DNA of 64,000 bases from Lineus longissimus. Its lineage: Eukaryota > Nemertea > Pilidiophora > Heteronemertea > Lineidae. Location: contig NC_088323.1 in NCBI RefSeq assembly GCF_910592395.1, positions 8,556,001 to 8,620,000 of the forward strand, read 5' to 3'. A program made the position numbers and the translations under genes. Below the pieces are notes generated by a model that was not told where the DNA came from, did not search any database, and worked only from the letters and a program-made list of their open reading frames with translations. Below, one piece after another: positions 35,173-46,806 of this stretch; the first letter of the stretch is position 1; each line of letters opens with the position of its first letter.

Positions 35173-36210
35173 ATTTGGAACTTGGGTGCCCTTAGAGCTA
35201 ACCTCCACCGCATTGCTACCCTGAGTAATTGTAACCTCCCCGAACAGGTGAAAGATCTTCGGTCTTTCATTGGAGCATACAAAGTCCTCGCTCGAGTAAT
35301 TCCAAACTGCTCTAACGCGTTAGTCGAATTAGACAAGCTTAATTGCAGGGCGCGAGTCAAAAGAGAAAATCGAATGGTCAGACGATACACGCGAAGCATT
35401 CAAAAATGCTCAGAAAATACTAGGATCACACCGTAGCATCACGCTACCACGCGCAGAAGACTTAGTTTGGATCGTTACTAATTGCGCTTTCCGTAACTCA
35501 GGCTATCGTGCTACATTGTACGTAACGCACGCAAATAAACTACACCAAGCTGGATTCTTCAGTACAAAACTTCGTGATCGACAATCAACCTGGATACCAT
35601 GCGAGATAGAGGTATTGTCTATTGCAGCTGCGATCAAACATTTCAGTCCATACATCGTTCAGTCTGAACATAGCACCTGCGTACTAACTGACAGTAAGTC
35701 ATGCGTACAGGCCTTTTGAATAGTCTGCCGCGGTGAATTTTCGGCCAGTCCCCGTGTCTGTACATTTATATCCGTAGTAAGTAGATACCAAGTATCTATC
35801 CGTCACGTATCTGGATCCGCAATACTCCAATTAGACTTTGCGAGTCGAAATGCCGCACAATGCGCAGACACTACCTGTCAGATTTGTAGTTTCATCAGAC
35901 AAACAGAAGACTCAGTCGTCCGACGTACACCGGTATCCATCCCAGACATAATATCTGGCCAAGCAAAACTGCCGTATACAGGCAGGACCTTTTGGCTATC
36001 AATGCAGTCTAATTGTCCTGATTTGAGGCGAACACATGCCCACCTCAAACAAGGAACCAGACCATCTAAGAGGATAACTAATGCCAAAGACATCAAGAGA
36101 TACCTTAACTCGGTAACAATCTCCAAAGATGGTATTTTAGTTGTCCCTCAAAATGAACCGTTAGCTGCTACGCGCGAACACATTGTAGTCCCCCGACAAG
36201 TCTTGGATTG
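35173..36210 (+). pseudogene. pol: Gypsy element C RT thumb, RNase H and spacer
   Basis: LRSFIGAYKVLARVIPNC (about 35260) is the RT thumb region. The RNase H part follows in another frame: [10 protein letters not shown] (about 35463), where family members have an Asp just after WIVT, then [21 protein letters not shown] with the Glu, and [13 protein letters not shown] with the second Asp. So the first catalytic Asp seems changed to Asn. The spacer [15 protein letters not shown] (about 35875) and the pre-integrase region to 36210 follow. Several stops. Confidence 0.85.
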
Positions 36211-37454
36211 ACTACTAAGCGCCCTCCATACCCAGCTAAACCACCCTTCCACCCACCAGCTTAAAAAAGTCACACACCGATACCTCTTCGCTCTTGACAT
36301 GGACAAAGCAATAGAACAAGTGGCAAAAGGTTGTCACTTGTGCAATTCACTGCAGCGTACACCTAAAGTGCTGGTGAAACAATCCACCTGTGAACCACCG
36401 GACACAGGTGGCACCTCATTCGCTGGTGATGTAATTAAACGCCATCGGCAACTAATCCTCGTTTTAAGAGAATGTGTGACGTCATACACCATATCCTCCC
36501 TCATAGAAGATGAAAGCCACGAAACCCACTTCGCTCTCATTCGCTTATGCATAGACATGAGACCATTAGATGGCCACTGCTGTTATTCGCACAGATCCGG
36601 GACCATGTTTCAGAGCGTTAATCAACGATAAACAACTCTCGCACCATAGAATCGCTATCGAGATCGGAAGAATAAAAAACCCTAAAAAAAATCCCGTAGC
36701 TGAGAGACCAATCAAGGCACTGGAATTGGAATTGCTAAAGATCGATCCCCAAGGTGGTTCCGTGTCATAAAAAGCTTAGCGTGCGCAACAGCAACCCTGA
36801 ACGCGCGTATCCGCTCACGAGGCCTATCTGCACGCGAAATGTGGACCCAAAGAGATCAATTCTCTAACCGACAATTACAATTCTCCGACAACAAATTTAT
36901 ACATGATCAAAATACCCAACGACACGAAAATCATCAATACAGCGAAAAATCCAAAGCCCCACGAAACGAAACGCACAGAGAAGGTCAAGCCTTTAAAACT
37001 GGTGCCGTTGTGTCTTTTCACAGATCGCAGCAAGTCCGCCGCCCGTGACCGATATTTCGTTTCATCCACGGACGAAAATTGGTGCAACATACGGAAGGTA
37101 GTAGGTTCCCAACTCAGAAACGCGTCCTATCGGGTAAAGAAATCAGAGTGTTACAATGTCCCACATTCAGAACCACGATATGCGCACAATTACAAACATA
37201 AGTCAGATGACATTGATGATGAGGAGTTGGATGCTCCGTGCGAACCACCGGTACCTATTATACCTAGCGAAATTTCTGCGCCGCTGCCCGCGAACGGCAT
37301 CACTGAGGCTCGACCTGAAGCCACTAACAGCATCGCTGATGCAACTCCTGAGTTTAGTGTCAACGCGAATTGTGACGCAAGCGAGACACCGAACATCAAT
37401 CCCCCTAACACCGAACCAGCGACTCCGTCAAGACGCTCAAGCCGCAACCGTTAG
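36211..37454 (+). pseudogene. pol: Gypsy element C integrase and C-terminal tail
   Basis: HPSTHQLKKV and GCHLCNSLQ (36240-36345) give the HHCC zinc domain. GGTSFAGDVIK (about 36410) carries the first catalytic Asp, IRTDPGPCF (about 36583) the second and [12 protein letters not shown] (about 36690) the Glu. The C-terminal block LFTDRSKSAARDRYFV, WCNIRKVVGSQLRN and a Pro/Ser-rich tail ending RRSSRNR (37454) is typical of the family. Frameshifts near 36560, 36770 and 36900. Confidence 0.85.
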
Positions 37455-37562
37455 CAGACCCAGTTTTTTGGCGAACCCCTCACTAACTTTTGAATAAAGA
37501 GGAGAACATTTGAGTTAACTCTTATTAGTATTTAATTGGACCCGTGATATTGGACTATCAGA

Positions 37563-37755
37563 AAAAGAAGAAGTTGCGCCAGTGGTTATAGTAAGCCACT
37601 GTTGGCTTATTATTGTTAGCCCTTGTGTAGTATACATTATTGTAGTGTAAAGATAGTTTATATTGTACCACTGTAGAAGTAAGACATGTTATCTTTAGTT
37701 GTATTAAAAGTTACTTTCGTGTAACCTTCTTCGTTGGTTGTGTTGTGTGGTGGGA
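37563..37755 (+). repeat. Polypurine tract and 3' LTR of Gypsy element C
   Basis: A purine run (aaaaagaagaag, about 37563-37573) precedes tgcgccagtggttatagtaa at 37575, as expected for the plus-strand primer next to a 3' LTR. The LTR is about 180 bp and matches the left copy except that about 70 bp containing the TATA-like region are absent. Element A coding sequence resumes right after (KPITVDIIMHTF from about 37762). Confidence 0.88.
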
Positions 37756-37760
37756 TACCT

Positions 37761-38215
37761 TAAACCAATCACTGTAGATATAATAATGCACACATTTCCA
37801 TTAAAGGGTTTACTAAGTGTAATACCGGTCGTCCGATGAATGTTGTTACTGATTCGTGTCAGTCATTACCCAGAGGTTTGGTTTTAGTGTCCTCATTACA
37901 GAAGATTCCCTGTGCAGGTAAGACAAAGAAAGTGACCGTTGTGCTCCAAAATATCACATCTCAAACCATTTCTATTGAGGGGAGATCTGTGATATGTAAA
38001 TTGACAGAGGCCAACCTAGATATTAGACCACCTGTTGTGCATTCGGTCGATGATTCTCCTCGGTCAGATACCCCTGATGCTACAAAGGCTAGTGGTACTG
38101 TTCCTGAGTTGAAGCGTGACGTCTATCAATCTTCTTTTCCAGAGGCTTCTGATGCTAAAAAAAACAGTGGTTCTCTTTCCGATTCCGACTTTTTGAAACT
38201 TTTTAAATTTTAGAA
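37761..38215 (+). pseudogene. pol: Gypsy element A protease-RT linker
   Basis: After the nested element the reading continues KPITVDIIMHTFPLKG in one frame, then 37836-38213 in another (VTVVLQNITSQTISIEGRS, SDSDFLKLF). This is the linker between protease and RT in this Gypsy group. The join to 27953-28279 shows that element C inserted into element A. Confidence 0.7.
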
Positions 38216-38626
38216 GGATGTTGATTCCGATCATTTGTCTGATCTGGTTACGTTTGGTGAAGTGGAAAACTGCATTTTCACAACATGATTCTGATTAAGG
38301 TCGTACGAACCTGTTAAAATATCGTATTGATTTGTCAGACAATAAACCATTCAAGATCCGTCACCGCACCATTCCTCCTACTATGTGTGATGATGTCCGT
38401 ACCCATTTAAAACATACGCTAGGTTGTGATGTTATTCGTGACTCTATGAGTGCTTATGCTTCTCCTGTCGTTATTGTACGTAAGAATGACAACTCTCTAA
38501 GGTTCTGTATAGACCTGAGGGACCTCAATAAACGTACAATCAAAGACGAATACGGTTTGCCCAGGAGGAAAGGAGACGCTCAATCCAATTGCTGGTTCCA
38601 CTTGGTTCTCGTGCCTTGACGCAAGG
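38216..38626 (+). pseudogene. pol: Gypsy element A RT, 5' half
   Basis: PFKIRHRTIPPTMCDDVRTHL and ASPVVIVRKNDNSLRFCIDL (about 38340-38525) are the fingers of a Ty3/Gypsy RT with the conserved SPVV and RxCxDxRxLN-like motifs. In a shifted frame the segment GSTWFSCLD (about 38600-38626) reaches RT motif A. The domain is then cut off by unrelated DNA. Confidence 0.88.
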
Positions 38627-41388
38627 GCCCAACGCGCCGCGTAGCGGCAAAAAAGCGAAGCTGGCGAAACATTTATAACGGGTCACCGTCACTTATTATT
38701 GGACTTATAGCGCATTTACGGGGTTGCAACTATTTTGTTTTATAGTGTCACCAGGAAAGAAAAGCATGCGACCTAACGCCGATCTATTTGTATAAAGTGA
38801 TAATTGGAAGGTATATAGTAGGAAATATCAATAAAATAATCATTCCATGTCGTCTTTTGAGGGCATTTTTGATTGTAAAAAATATATGTGTACGTCACCG
38901 TAGTCTCTGCAATGATAATTTTATCAGAGCAGTCTCGCGCAAGTAGAAGTTCTTTACCTACTAGTTCTTCACTTATTAGTCTCAACGTCTGGCGCAAAGC
39001 CAGACGTTTTCCATTACGATTTCACTACGATGTTTGACAATAAGGAGCAGTGCGCGAGATATGCTAATGAGCAGACTTCCCTCGCTTGAGTTTCTGAAGA
39101 ATGTTCCATATCGCGCTAAGCTCATCACTGCTGATTATGACAGGCGTGCAGCGGTAGGTATCTGGGTATCTGCTCCCCAACTTCCACCCTAATACGGTAC
39201 AATAAGTTACCATTTGATGAGAATGGGACAATGCCATCACTGTGTATGGAGTCATAGGGATAAGAAGACATTATTCATTAGTGTTGGTACAAGTGATTTT
39301 GCCCAAAAAGCATGCGCATTCAAAAAACAAAATATGCAAGGTATCACGTACATGACCATGAGTGACGACGTGCAGGAGAAAGTGCACTGGCCAGTGCATA
39401 CCCTATGGCTATGTATAGTAAACATGGTAAACATGAACAACATCATTATTCATCGGCAGTTCATTTTACTCCGAGCTTTTCCTGAAACATATTGCCATGA
39501 TGATTAGGCCTACCATGTACCATGACCAATAACGGCACTAGATCATGTAGATGTCAACAAGTTCACATGAACCGTATAATCCCGCATAATCCCGCATGGC
39601 GCATGTGGGGCATGCGTCGAAACCAAAGCCCCAAAATCACTTGTTTTGGTCTATTTCACTTGTGTTTCCCCCGTCTCCCAGTCCATAGTACATTTACAGT
39701 TTACAATCCCCGATCATGGCCCAACAAAAGGTCATCGGTTGACTAAAGCCAAGGAACACAACTGTTCAATGGATTTATAGTTGAATGCGATCATTCAAAC
39801 TACGTCTTTTCAATCTTGGATTGTAAATTTAACCCCATGGGCCTAGGGAAGGCCCTATAACAATACTTTCGACACATTTATTATCTCCGCTGCCTCCACC
39901 ATGTTACACACAGTTCTCACTGCTGATTCTAAAATGCGCCACCTAGTCAATTGCACTATCGTCATCACCTCATCATACTTCATTGACATTACAGGCACAC
40001 ATTGACATAGACCACTGTTGCAATCAACGACACAGTCGCTATCCAAGTAGCATTATAGAGGTAATTATCATTATCATACCTCATTAGCATGTGAACCAAT
40101 CGCGTCGCGTCCTTTGCGATCACGGCAAAGCCTCATGGAATAATGTCTTTCAACGTTGAATAATTTTTCATATTCCATGCCTACAACTTCAATTTCTTCA
40201 TAATCCATGGCTAGAAGTTCAATACTAATATAATATCCAAGATAAAGTTACAAGAAGTAGTCAATAGGGGTCTCTCACCTCTCACTGTATGTCCACACTA
40301 TTCACGTTTGTACGAGGAATACATTCAATGCTGAATCTAACAACACCCAGTGCCCTTACTCTGTATATTAGTCACTGGAAGATAGCCCATTTCACTCCTT
40401 GCTTCTACTTCACCTATAGTCTCATTGCAAACGCCTCAGTTCTATGATATCACATTCACTTTCAGCTGTCATGCAACGCAACAACTGTGCTATCTGCCAT
40501 TGCACATCAACGAAGAAGTGCAGCCGCCCACATTCCACCTCACGTCTGTCCGACCAGCTGCAATCCTCGAGGACGCCCCACTGTACCACGATTTCACTAC
40601 GATGTTTGACAAGAAGGAGCAGTGCGCGAGATAGGCTAATGAGCAGACTTCCCTCGCTTGAGTTTCGGAAGAATGTTCCATATCGCGCTAAGCTGACCAC
40701 TGCTGACCAGGACAGGCGTGCATTGGACTGGTACAGGTTGGAACTGAACATTGAATATGCTGGTGGTGACGCTTTCTGATGAGAAGTTGGTCGTGACTGA
40801 TGCAGTATCCTTGGACTTGTCCACAGCATCGTTCAATCATTGCTCTCTGAGCTGCCTTGATTCTGCCTTGATTCTGTACCCAAATACTAAGACCAAATGC
40901 CTGTTGACTGTGCTTTAAGAGAGACTGGCGCCATGCCTAGAGATATGACTGACCCCTATTGGCAAATTTGTATGACTTTATCTTGCCTACCTAGCTGCTG
41001 CCTTTTGTCTCCCTTTAACTGCGGAACACTTCAAAGTCGATAAAATGCCATGTTCCACCTTTTAATGTGTTCAGACTGCCATTTTCAAAATAATCAAGTC
41101 AGGACACTGCCTTCTAGTCTCATAATAAATTTTGCTTTCCTCAATATATAATAACATTTCTTCTTCTTCAATGCTTTCATCATTCCAAACTTCTCCTCCT
41201 CTGACTTTACAGGGGTACAGTCATGGCAATCAAAACCCAAATACTGAGACCAAATGCCTGTTGACTGTGCTTTAAGAGAGACTGGCGCCATGCCTAGTCT
41301 CTCTTAAAGCACAGTCAACAGACACCAACCCCCTCAGACTCAGAAACCACAAACGCCCAACCCTTCCTGCTACCCTAATACTTCTGGA
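38627..41388. mobile_element. 2.76-kb insertion in element A RT, type unknown
   Basis: RT similarity stops at about 38626 and resumes at about 41389 (LDMNAG), so the intervening DNA is an insertion. It contains a direct repeat of about 135 bp (about 39019-39155 and 40588-40725, sharing tttcactacgatgtttgaca and gagcagacttccctcgcttg), a second direct repeat of about 60 bp (about 40882-40941 and 41237-41299, actgtgctttaagagagact) and an inverted copy of part of it at 41297-41320. No transposase is recognised. A plus-strand frame at 40444-40779 ends with a charged segment (RKNVPYRAKLTTADQDRRAL) that is part of the larger repeat. No clear terminal repeats or target duplication. Confidence 0.6.
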
Positions 41389-41997
41389 TATGAATGCGGG
41401 ATAGAGGAATCTCACAAGCATTTCACTGCTTATGAGTGTAGCGTAATGCTATTCGGGACTACAAATGCTCCAAGTAAGCGTTCGATGGAACTTGCAGTGC
41501 GTGATATAAATTTGCATATCTGTCTTGTTTACTTAGATGATATTATTGTTTTTTTCCAAGTCGGTGGAGGATAATTTGAATCGGTTAGAACTTTTTTTTG
41601 AGAGGATGATGAGAGCCAATCTGAAGCTCAAACCCTCTAAATGTCAGTTTTTAATGAGACGTTTACAATTTTTAGGGTATATCATTTCAGAAAATTGTAT
41701 TGAATTGGATCCCGATAAAGTCGATGCGGTCCGGATTGGCCGCGGCCCTCGTCGGTGGATGACCTCCGACGATATCTAGGATTTTCATCGTACAATCGTC
41801 GTTTTATCAAGGATTATGCCAGAGTTGCTATGCACCTCAGCGATTTACTCCATGGTTGTTCTGGTAAGAAGAGCAAGGACAAACCACCTTGGCTCTCTGG
41901 GGCAAAAGGGAGCAAAGAGTCCTTAGATAATTTCAACATTTTACTGTGTGAACCTCAGTCCTCGGTTTTGCCGACTATTCTTTACCGTATGAGTTAG
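41389..41997 (+). pseudogene. pol: Gypsy element A RT, 3' half
   Basis: The reading resumes with LDMNAG (motif A region), FTAYECSVM and FGTTNAP, then HICLVYLDDIIVF (about 41515-41555), the YLDD catalytic motif, FFERMMRANLKLKPSKCQFL and LGYIISENCIELDPDKV, then YLGFSSYNRRFIKDYA in the next frame. Classic Ty3/Gypsy palm and thumb. Frame breaks near 41450, 41560, 41740 and 41990. Confidence 0.92.
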
Positions 41998-42360
41998 AGG
42001 TTGATGATAGTGGAGAGGGTCTTGGTGCTGTGTTATATCAAGTACAAAATGGGGAATTCGTAAAGCAATATACTATGCTAGTCGTGGCTTGTCACCTTCT
42101 GAAAAGAATTACCAACGGCACAAGTTGGAATTTCTCGGTTTGAAATGGGCGGTGACGGATAAGTTTCATGATTACTTGTTTGGTTCCGAGTTTGTAGTCA
42201 AGACCGATAACAACCCTCTCACTTATGTTCTCACTCGTGCGAAGCTGGATGCCACAGGGCATCGCTGGTTGGCTGAGTTGTCTAGCTATGATATTACGAT
42301 TGAATATTGTGCAGGTAAATCCAACATTGATGCTCTTTCGAGGTTGCCTAGACAAACCAC
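41998..42360 (+). pseudogene. pol: Gypsy element A RNase H
   Basis: LGAVLYQVQNGE (about 42024), then LSPSEKNYQRHKLEFLGLKWA with the Glu-containing motif, FVVKTDNNPLTYVL with the Asp (about 42190-42235), LSSYDITIEYCAGKSNIDALSR near 42330. RNase H domain directly after RT, as in Gypsy pol. The first part is in another frame than 42089-42646. Confidence 0.9.
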
Positions 42361-44067
42361 TAATTTGCTCTCAGAAGAGGCCGCATCGGCCATTTCTCAT
42401 GGTCTTACTTGTAGTAACTTATCAGTTGTTGAAACTCTAGGATCCACTGGTGATACAAAGGATTCTCTAGATTTTGATAGACTTTCATCTGCTACTCATA
42501 AGATTGATGTCAAAGGATCTCAAGAACTTGATCCATGTATATCAATTATTCGTAAATGTTTAGTAACTGTTGAACCTTCCAGGGGTTGTGAAAATATTCT
42601 GGTCATTATCGATCATTTTACAAATACTCTATGGCTATTACCGTAATCAAACTGCGCGTACTACTGCGAAAGCACTGTACGACAATTTTATTGTACATTT
42701 TGGTTTTCCTGGTCGACTTCACAGTGACCAGGGACGTAATTTTGAGTCATCGGTTATCAAAGAACTATGTACCTTGGGTGGGATGGAGAAGTCCCGTACT
42801 ATTCCTTACCATCCACAGGGAAATGGTCTTTATTATCTATGTTGGACACTCTCTCCTTTGATAAGAAAGGTCGCTTGACACATTATTTGTCTTCTTTGAC
42901 TCATGCGTACAATCGTACAAAACATGATTCGACTGGCTTTAGTCCCCACTTTTTGATGTTTGGGTGTGAGCCAAGACTGCATGTACATGTTTCTTTCTGT
43001 TTGGGGGAAACCAATACTAGAGAATCATATGGCTCGTATGTTAAATCGCTCAAGGAACGCTTAGACTATGCGTTCCAGGCTGCCTTGAAAAATCAAGGTT
43101 CAACCTCGAACAAAAGCAAGCGTCAATATGATTTGAAAGCAAAGGCAGCTTTGCTGGAAGTTGCTGATGCTGTTTTGGTCCGTAATGTGCATTTGCGCGG
43201 CTGTCAGAAGCTTGCTGACAAGTGGTCCTCTGAAATTTATTTGGTTCTAGGTCAACCAAATCTAGATGTTCCCGTATTTACTGTGCAGCCAACCGCAGGC
43301 GGTACTGTAAGTGTGCTCCACCGGAACCTGTTGTTGCCGGTTGGTGAGATCAGAGATGAGCCAGCAGCTATACATGTATACCAAAACCAATTCCAAAGCC
43401 CCGCCTTCCGAGGAGGAAAAACGTACCTGTAGTTGATGTACTTGAGATTGATGATGAGGACGTGGACCTGGTTGAGTTAAAGGTAACACCCCGGGTAGAA
43501 GAAAATTCTTCTGAGCCAGTAGTTTGTTCCGACACAATAGTTTCTCCTGTTCAGCCTTCACCTGAGTATGGAGGAGACTGAGTGTTGAGGTCTGAAGTGG
43601 TATCAAAGTTGACAAATCCGGTGACAATGCCGGCACCAGTTGTAGAACTTGGCAATGGGAATAGTGAACACAACTTATCTGCTCATCCTTTTCATCCTTA
43701 TCTTCTTCAGAGCCTAGCTTAATATCTTCTTTATCTACGTCGTTCGCGACTGCTACCAGTGGTGCAAGTGGGGAGACGTCTTTGGAACCGGTAGCCGAGG
43801 TTCCATCAGAAGGAAGTACAGTTGTTTCGTCTGATCTGCTGATGACTCTGTTCCTCCCGACGACGCCATTCCTATGAGGCCGGTGAGAGAGAGAGAGAGA
43901 GGCGGCAACCAGCCTATGTGTTATACTCCCAGCAACCTGTAGAAGTACCTCCGACACCAATAGAACCGTGGCGATCGAATGTTGACTATTTTATAACTTT
44001 GGTAGATAAACCTCAAGTTGCTAGCAATCCCATTGTATTGGACAAGTTACTGTCATTAATGAAGGAA
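42361..44067 (+). pseudogene. pol: Gypsy element A integrase, internally deleted, and tail
   Basis: The spacer runs to CISIIRKCLV (about 42545) and then jumps to [13 protein letters not shown] (about 42587), so the HHCC domain and the first catalytic Asp region are missing: an internal deletion. [18 protein letters not shown] (about 42700) holds the second Asp, and the Glu region falls in a frame-broken stretch near 42810. THAYNRTKHDSTGFSPHFLMFG and a chromodomain-free tail (43030-43432, then a Ser/Pro/Glu-rich part to about 44067) follow. Non-functional. Confidence 0.85.
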
Positions 44068-44826
44068 TAAACGGTCATATTGCTCGGCATAATGTGTCAT
44101 TTCGTTTTGTATCTCGTATACTCGTTTTATATTAACTGGATACTAGATAAAATCTTGGTTTTTGCGTTCTTGGTCGAAAGATAAACCGATGGATATATAT
44201 TTCTAATTGTCGAAACACTCCGTGTATTTCATTATTTGTTTCAGCAGTCGTGTAATGATGGTGGCATCGTGATGGTGTCGGCAAGTTCTATGAAAGAGTT
44301 ATTACAGTCAGCGTGCGGGTCAACCTGTCCTTATTTTATTCCGTTCTATAGCCTTGTCTACCTGTATGTTTCGGAGTAGCTTGCTAAAGCGGGTAGATCT
44401 ATTTTCATGATTGTAGTTGTTTAGGGAGTGGCCTGGAAAGCTGAAAGTGTTTATTGATAATGTATGTTCTTTTCAGGATAAGTTTTCTTGTTACAGCTGT
44501 TGGGGGGGGGGGGGGGGGGGGGATGGAAGAAAAGCCCAGCTGTGGGACTGAGGGATGATTCGCCTATACTCTAAATAATGTTAGTTTATTTAGATTATTT
44601 ACATGACATGATTATGCAAAGATACTAAAGTTTCTGGTCTTCTATTATATTCTAAATTAATTGGAGTACCAATTGGTTAGTGCCCAATGTACCAAGATAT
44701 AATGTAATTAGATTGTTCAACACTGGTGCCGAAACCCGTATTGTTGTTTATCCCGTAAGGGATTGACAATCTCCGCAGAATGCTGAATTCTGTAACTCTA
44801 TATATTCGTTCCCTCAGCATGCTCTG
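44068..44826. other. Element A 3' region; poly-G run and primer-site-like motif
   Basis: No gene. A G-run of about 19 bases lies at 44503-44521. The motif tggtgccgaaacccg at about 44724 looks like a tRNA primer-binding site as found beside retroelement LTRs (tggtgccgaaaccc type), but no gag follows, so at most it marks the end of a stray LTR fragment. Confidence 0.4.
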
Positions 44827-45291
44827 TATATACTGGATATCCTCACCTCCAAGACACAGCCAGGTTTTAGCACAGTGTACATTGAGAGGTACAATGGGTG
44901 AAGGGTTTATGCAGGGCGTATTAAAGCACCGGCCCGACCCGCGATTTGCATGCGAATATAGCCAGTAGACCAGCCCCGATCAATAGAGAGGAAATGGATC
45001 GACCACAGAGTAATAAAGGGTAACACTTAGCGTTCCCTTTGTAGTGGTGAAGAGACACGTGTGCCCCAAGGATTATACGGGGTGTTTCAAAAACTACTAC
45101 ACTCAAAAAACCTTGACGAATATTCTTGACGAGAAATTTTAATAACCGATTTTATTATTACAACACAATGGAAAGAATAACTCTGGTATTGTTGTTCTTT
45201 AGGTTTGCGCGCTGGACAGTATAAGTAGCATACATGACAAAGGAACACCCCCTGCAAAAATGGAGAAAAATCCTAGTTATTATTTCAAATG

Positions 45292-46394
45292 TCACTGATC
45301 TTGCTCCATCACTGGAAGATATTCAAGCCCATCACCCTCCTCGTCATCGTTGGCTTCTAGTTCATGTCCTCCGTTACCATCGCCATCTTCATCATTGCCA
45401 TCACCCAATATACCGGCGGCGCGAAATCCGCTGATTACGACATTCGGGGGAACTTCATCCCATGCTGCCCCAATCAATCGTGCAACATCAAGGTGGCTAA
45501 TGAGCGGGCACTGTCCATCAACGGTGTGCGCCTCCTTCCATGCGCGCCAATTGGAACGGAGCTTACTTTTAAAACTTCCCATGACAGTCAAATCGAGAGG
45601 CTGTAAAAGCGGAGTACATTTGGGAGGTATCAGTTCAATGATACCACCTATCTCAACCACTCGCATGGCGACATCATCATTCAGGTGTATGCGTGCCCTG
45701 TCCCACAGATGGATATACGGTACGTCAGCCCCAACAAATGGTATTACAATCTCCTCGATGAGATCCAGCAAGACTTGAGTCCTGACCCAACCAGTTTCGG
45801 TGTGAGCGATATGGACATTTGGCGGTGGATTAGCTCTTAACTCTTCCCTTGCAGCAATTGTTGGTGTTTTAAAGGTAATGTGGCATGGCATCTTCCTTCC
45901 GTTGCTGGTTATGCCAAGGGTTACGCTACATCCAAGGCGTGTATTCCCACGCGATGACTTTATGTTAACTTGGCGATTGCCTTTTGTATCGTATGTGTAA
46001 TTCGGCAATGCGTCGAAAAGAGCGAATGTCTCGTCTAGGTTTGCAATGAAAGATGGTGCGGTATCTCGAACTGTGTTGTGGAATGCATTCCTAAAGTTGG
46101 TCACCACCTCATCAGCATGTTCCGGAAGTTGCTTGTCATCCTTGGTTTTCCGTCGGCATGTAATGCCGTGTCTTTTAAGGAAACCTAAACGCCATCCGTT
46201 AGATGCGGTGAAATCAGAAAGTGTCGGCTGCTCACGCAAAATAACCGGTTGACGGTCCATCCCAAGGTCATCCCACCACTCTGTGTACAACCGTAATGCC
46301 TCGTGGGATATCTGTCGTCCTGCGATGGGCATACCTAGACCACGTTGCATCATAAACCAGTCGTACAAATTTCTTTCCATCTCCGGAAATAGTC
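45292..46394 (-). CDS. Pogo/Tigger transposase, exon 2 (DDE_1 domain)
   Basis: The open frame from the acceptor at 46395 to the stop at 45292 gives about 367 residues, uninterrupted. It carries the end of a CENPB-type DNA-binding region (LGFLKRHGITCRRKT) and a DDE_1 catalytic core: Asp in FIANLDETFA, Asp in IHLWDRARIHLN and Asp in PPKCTPLLQPLD, with 35 residues between the last two (DD35D). The tail is Asp/Glu/Gly-rich. The enzyme cuts the element out and inserts it at TA. A minus-strand AATAAA at about 45157-45152 is a likely poly(A) signal. This exon looks functional; exon 1 has a frameshift. Confidence 0.88.
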
Positions 46395-46524
46395 CTGAAA
46401 ATACAAAAGGCAAAAGGCATGAATTAAGCGGTGTCGCATCGCAATTTTCAATGCTAAAGGTTTCAACACCTCAAGCAAAATTGAAGAAACATTATAGCAA
46501 AAATCGGTAAGGAATTACACTAAC

Positions 46525-46806
46525 CTATTCCTCTCTCAAAGCACGCTTGCTCAGTTCCTCTTCTCTTTGAGTCCTCTTGATGCTGGAGGATGACCCCCTC
46601 ATCGTTTAACCAACCAAAAAACGTATACCGTGATAAGTTGTTGTCTTTTGCAAATGCAAAGCTGAAACATTTTCATTATTTGCCTGGAGGAGTCTAAAAT
46701 CTGTGAGCAGTTTGACCTTTTCATTTAATGAATAGTGCCGACGGCGTTTAGGGGCAGGCTGCGGCTCCATAACTTCTTCCTCCATCCCTTGCTCGGTTCG
46801 TGGCAA
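46525..46806 (-). pseudogene. Pogo/Tigger transposase, exon 1 (HTH), frameshifted
   Basis: The ATG at 46806 opens a frame with KRRRHYSLNEKVKLLTDF, the first helix of a pogo-type HTH. The frame is lost near 46650, by a small indel next to a repeated tttgca word, and the rest of the HTH continues in another frame down to the donor GGAATAG/gttagt at 46525/46524. An intron of 130 bp (46524-46395) with acceptor tttgtattttcag joins it to exon 2 in phase. The single frame break is the only defect seen in the transposase. Confidence 0.75.

Noticed and set aside
43262-43960. 232-codon minus-strand ORF
   Set aside because: It is antisense to the Gypsy element A integrase tail, which has clear similarity on the plus strand. 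Its leucine/serine-rich composition is a shadow effect.
45350-45778. 142-codon plus-strand ORF
   Set aside because: Antisense to the pogo transposase DDE domain, which is convincing on the minus strand.
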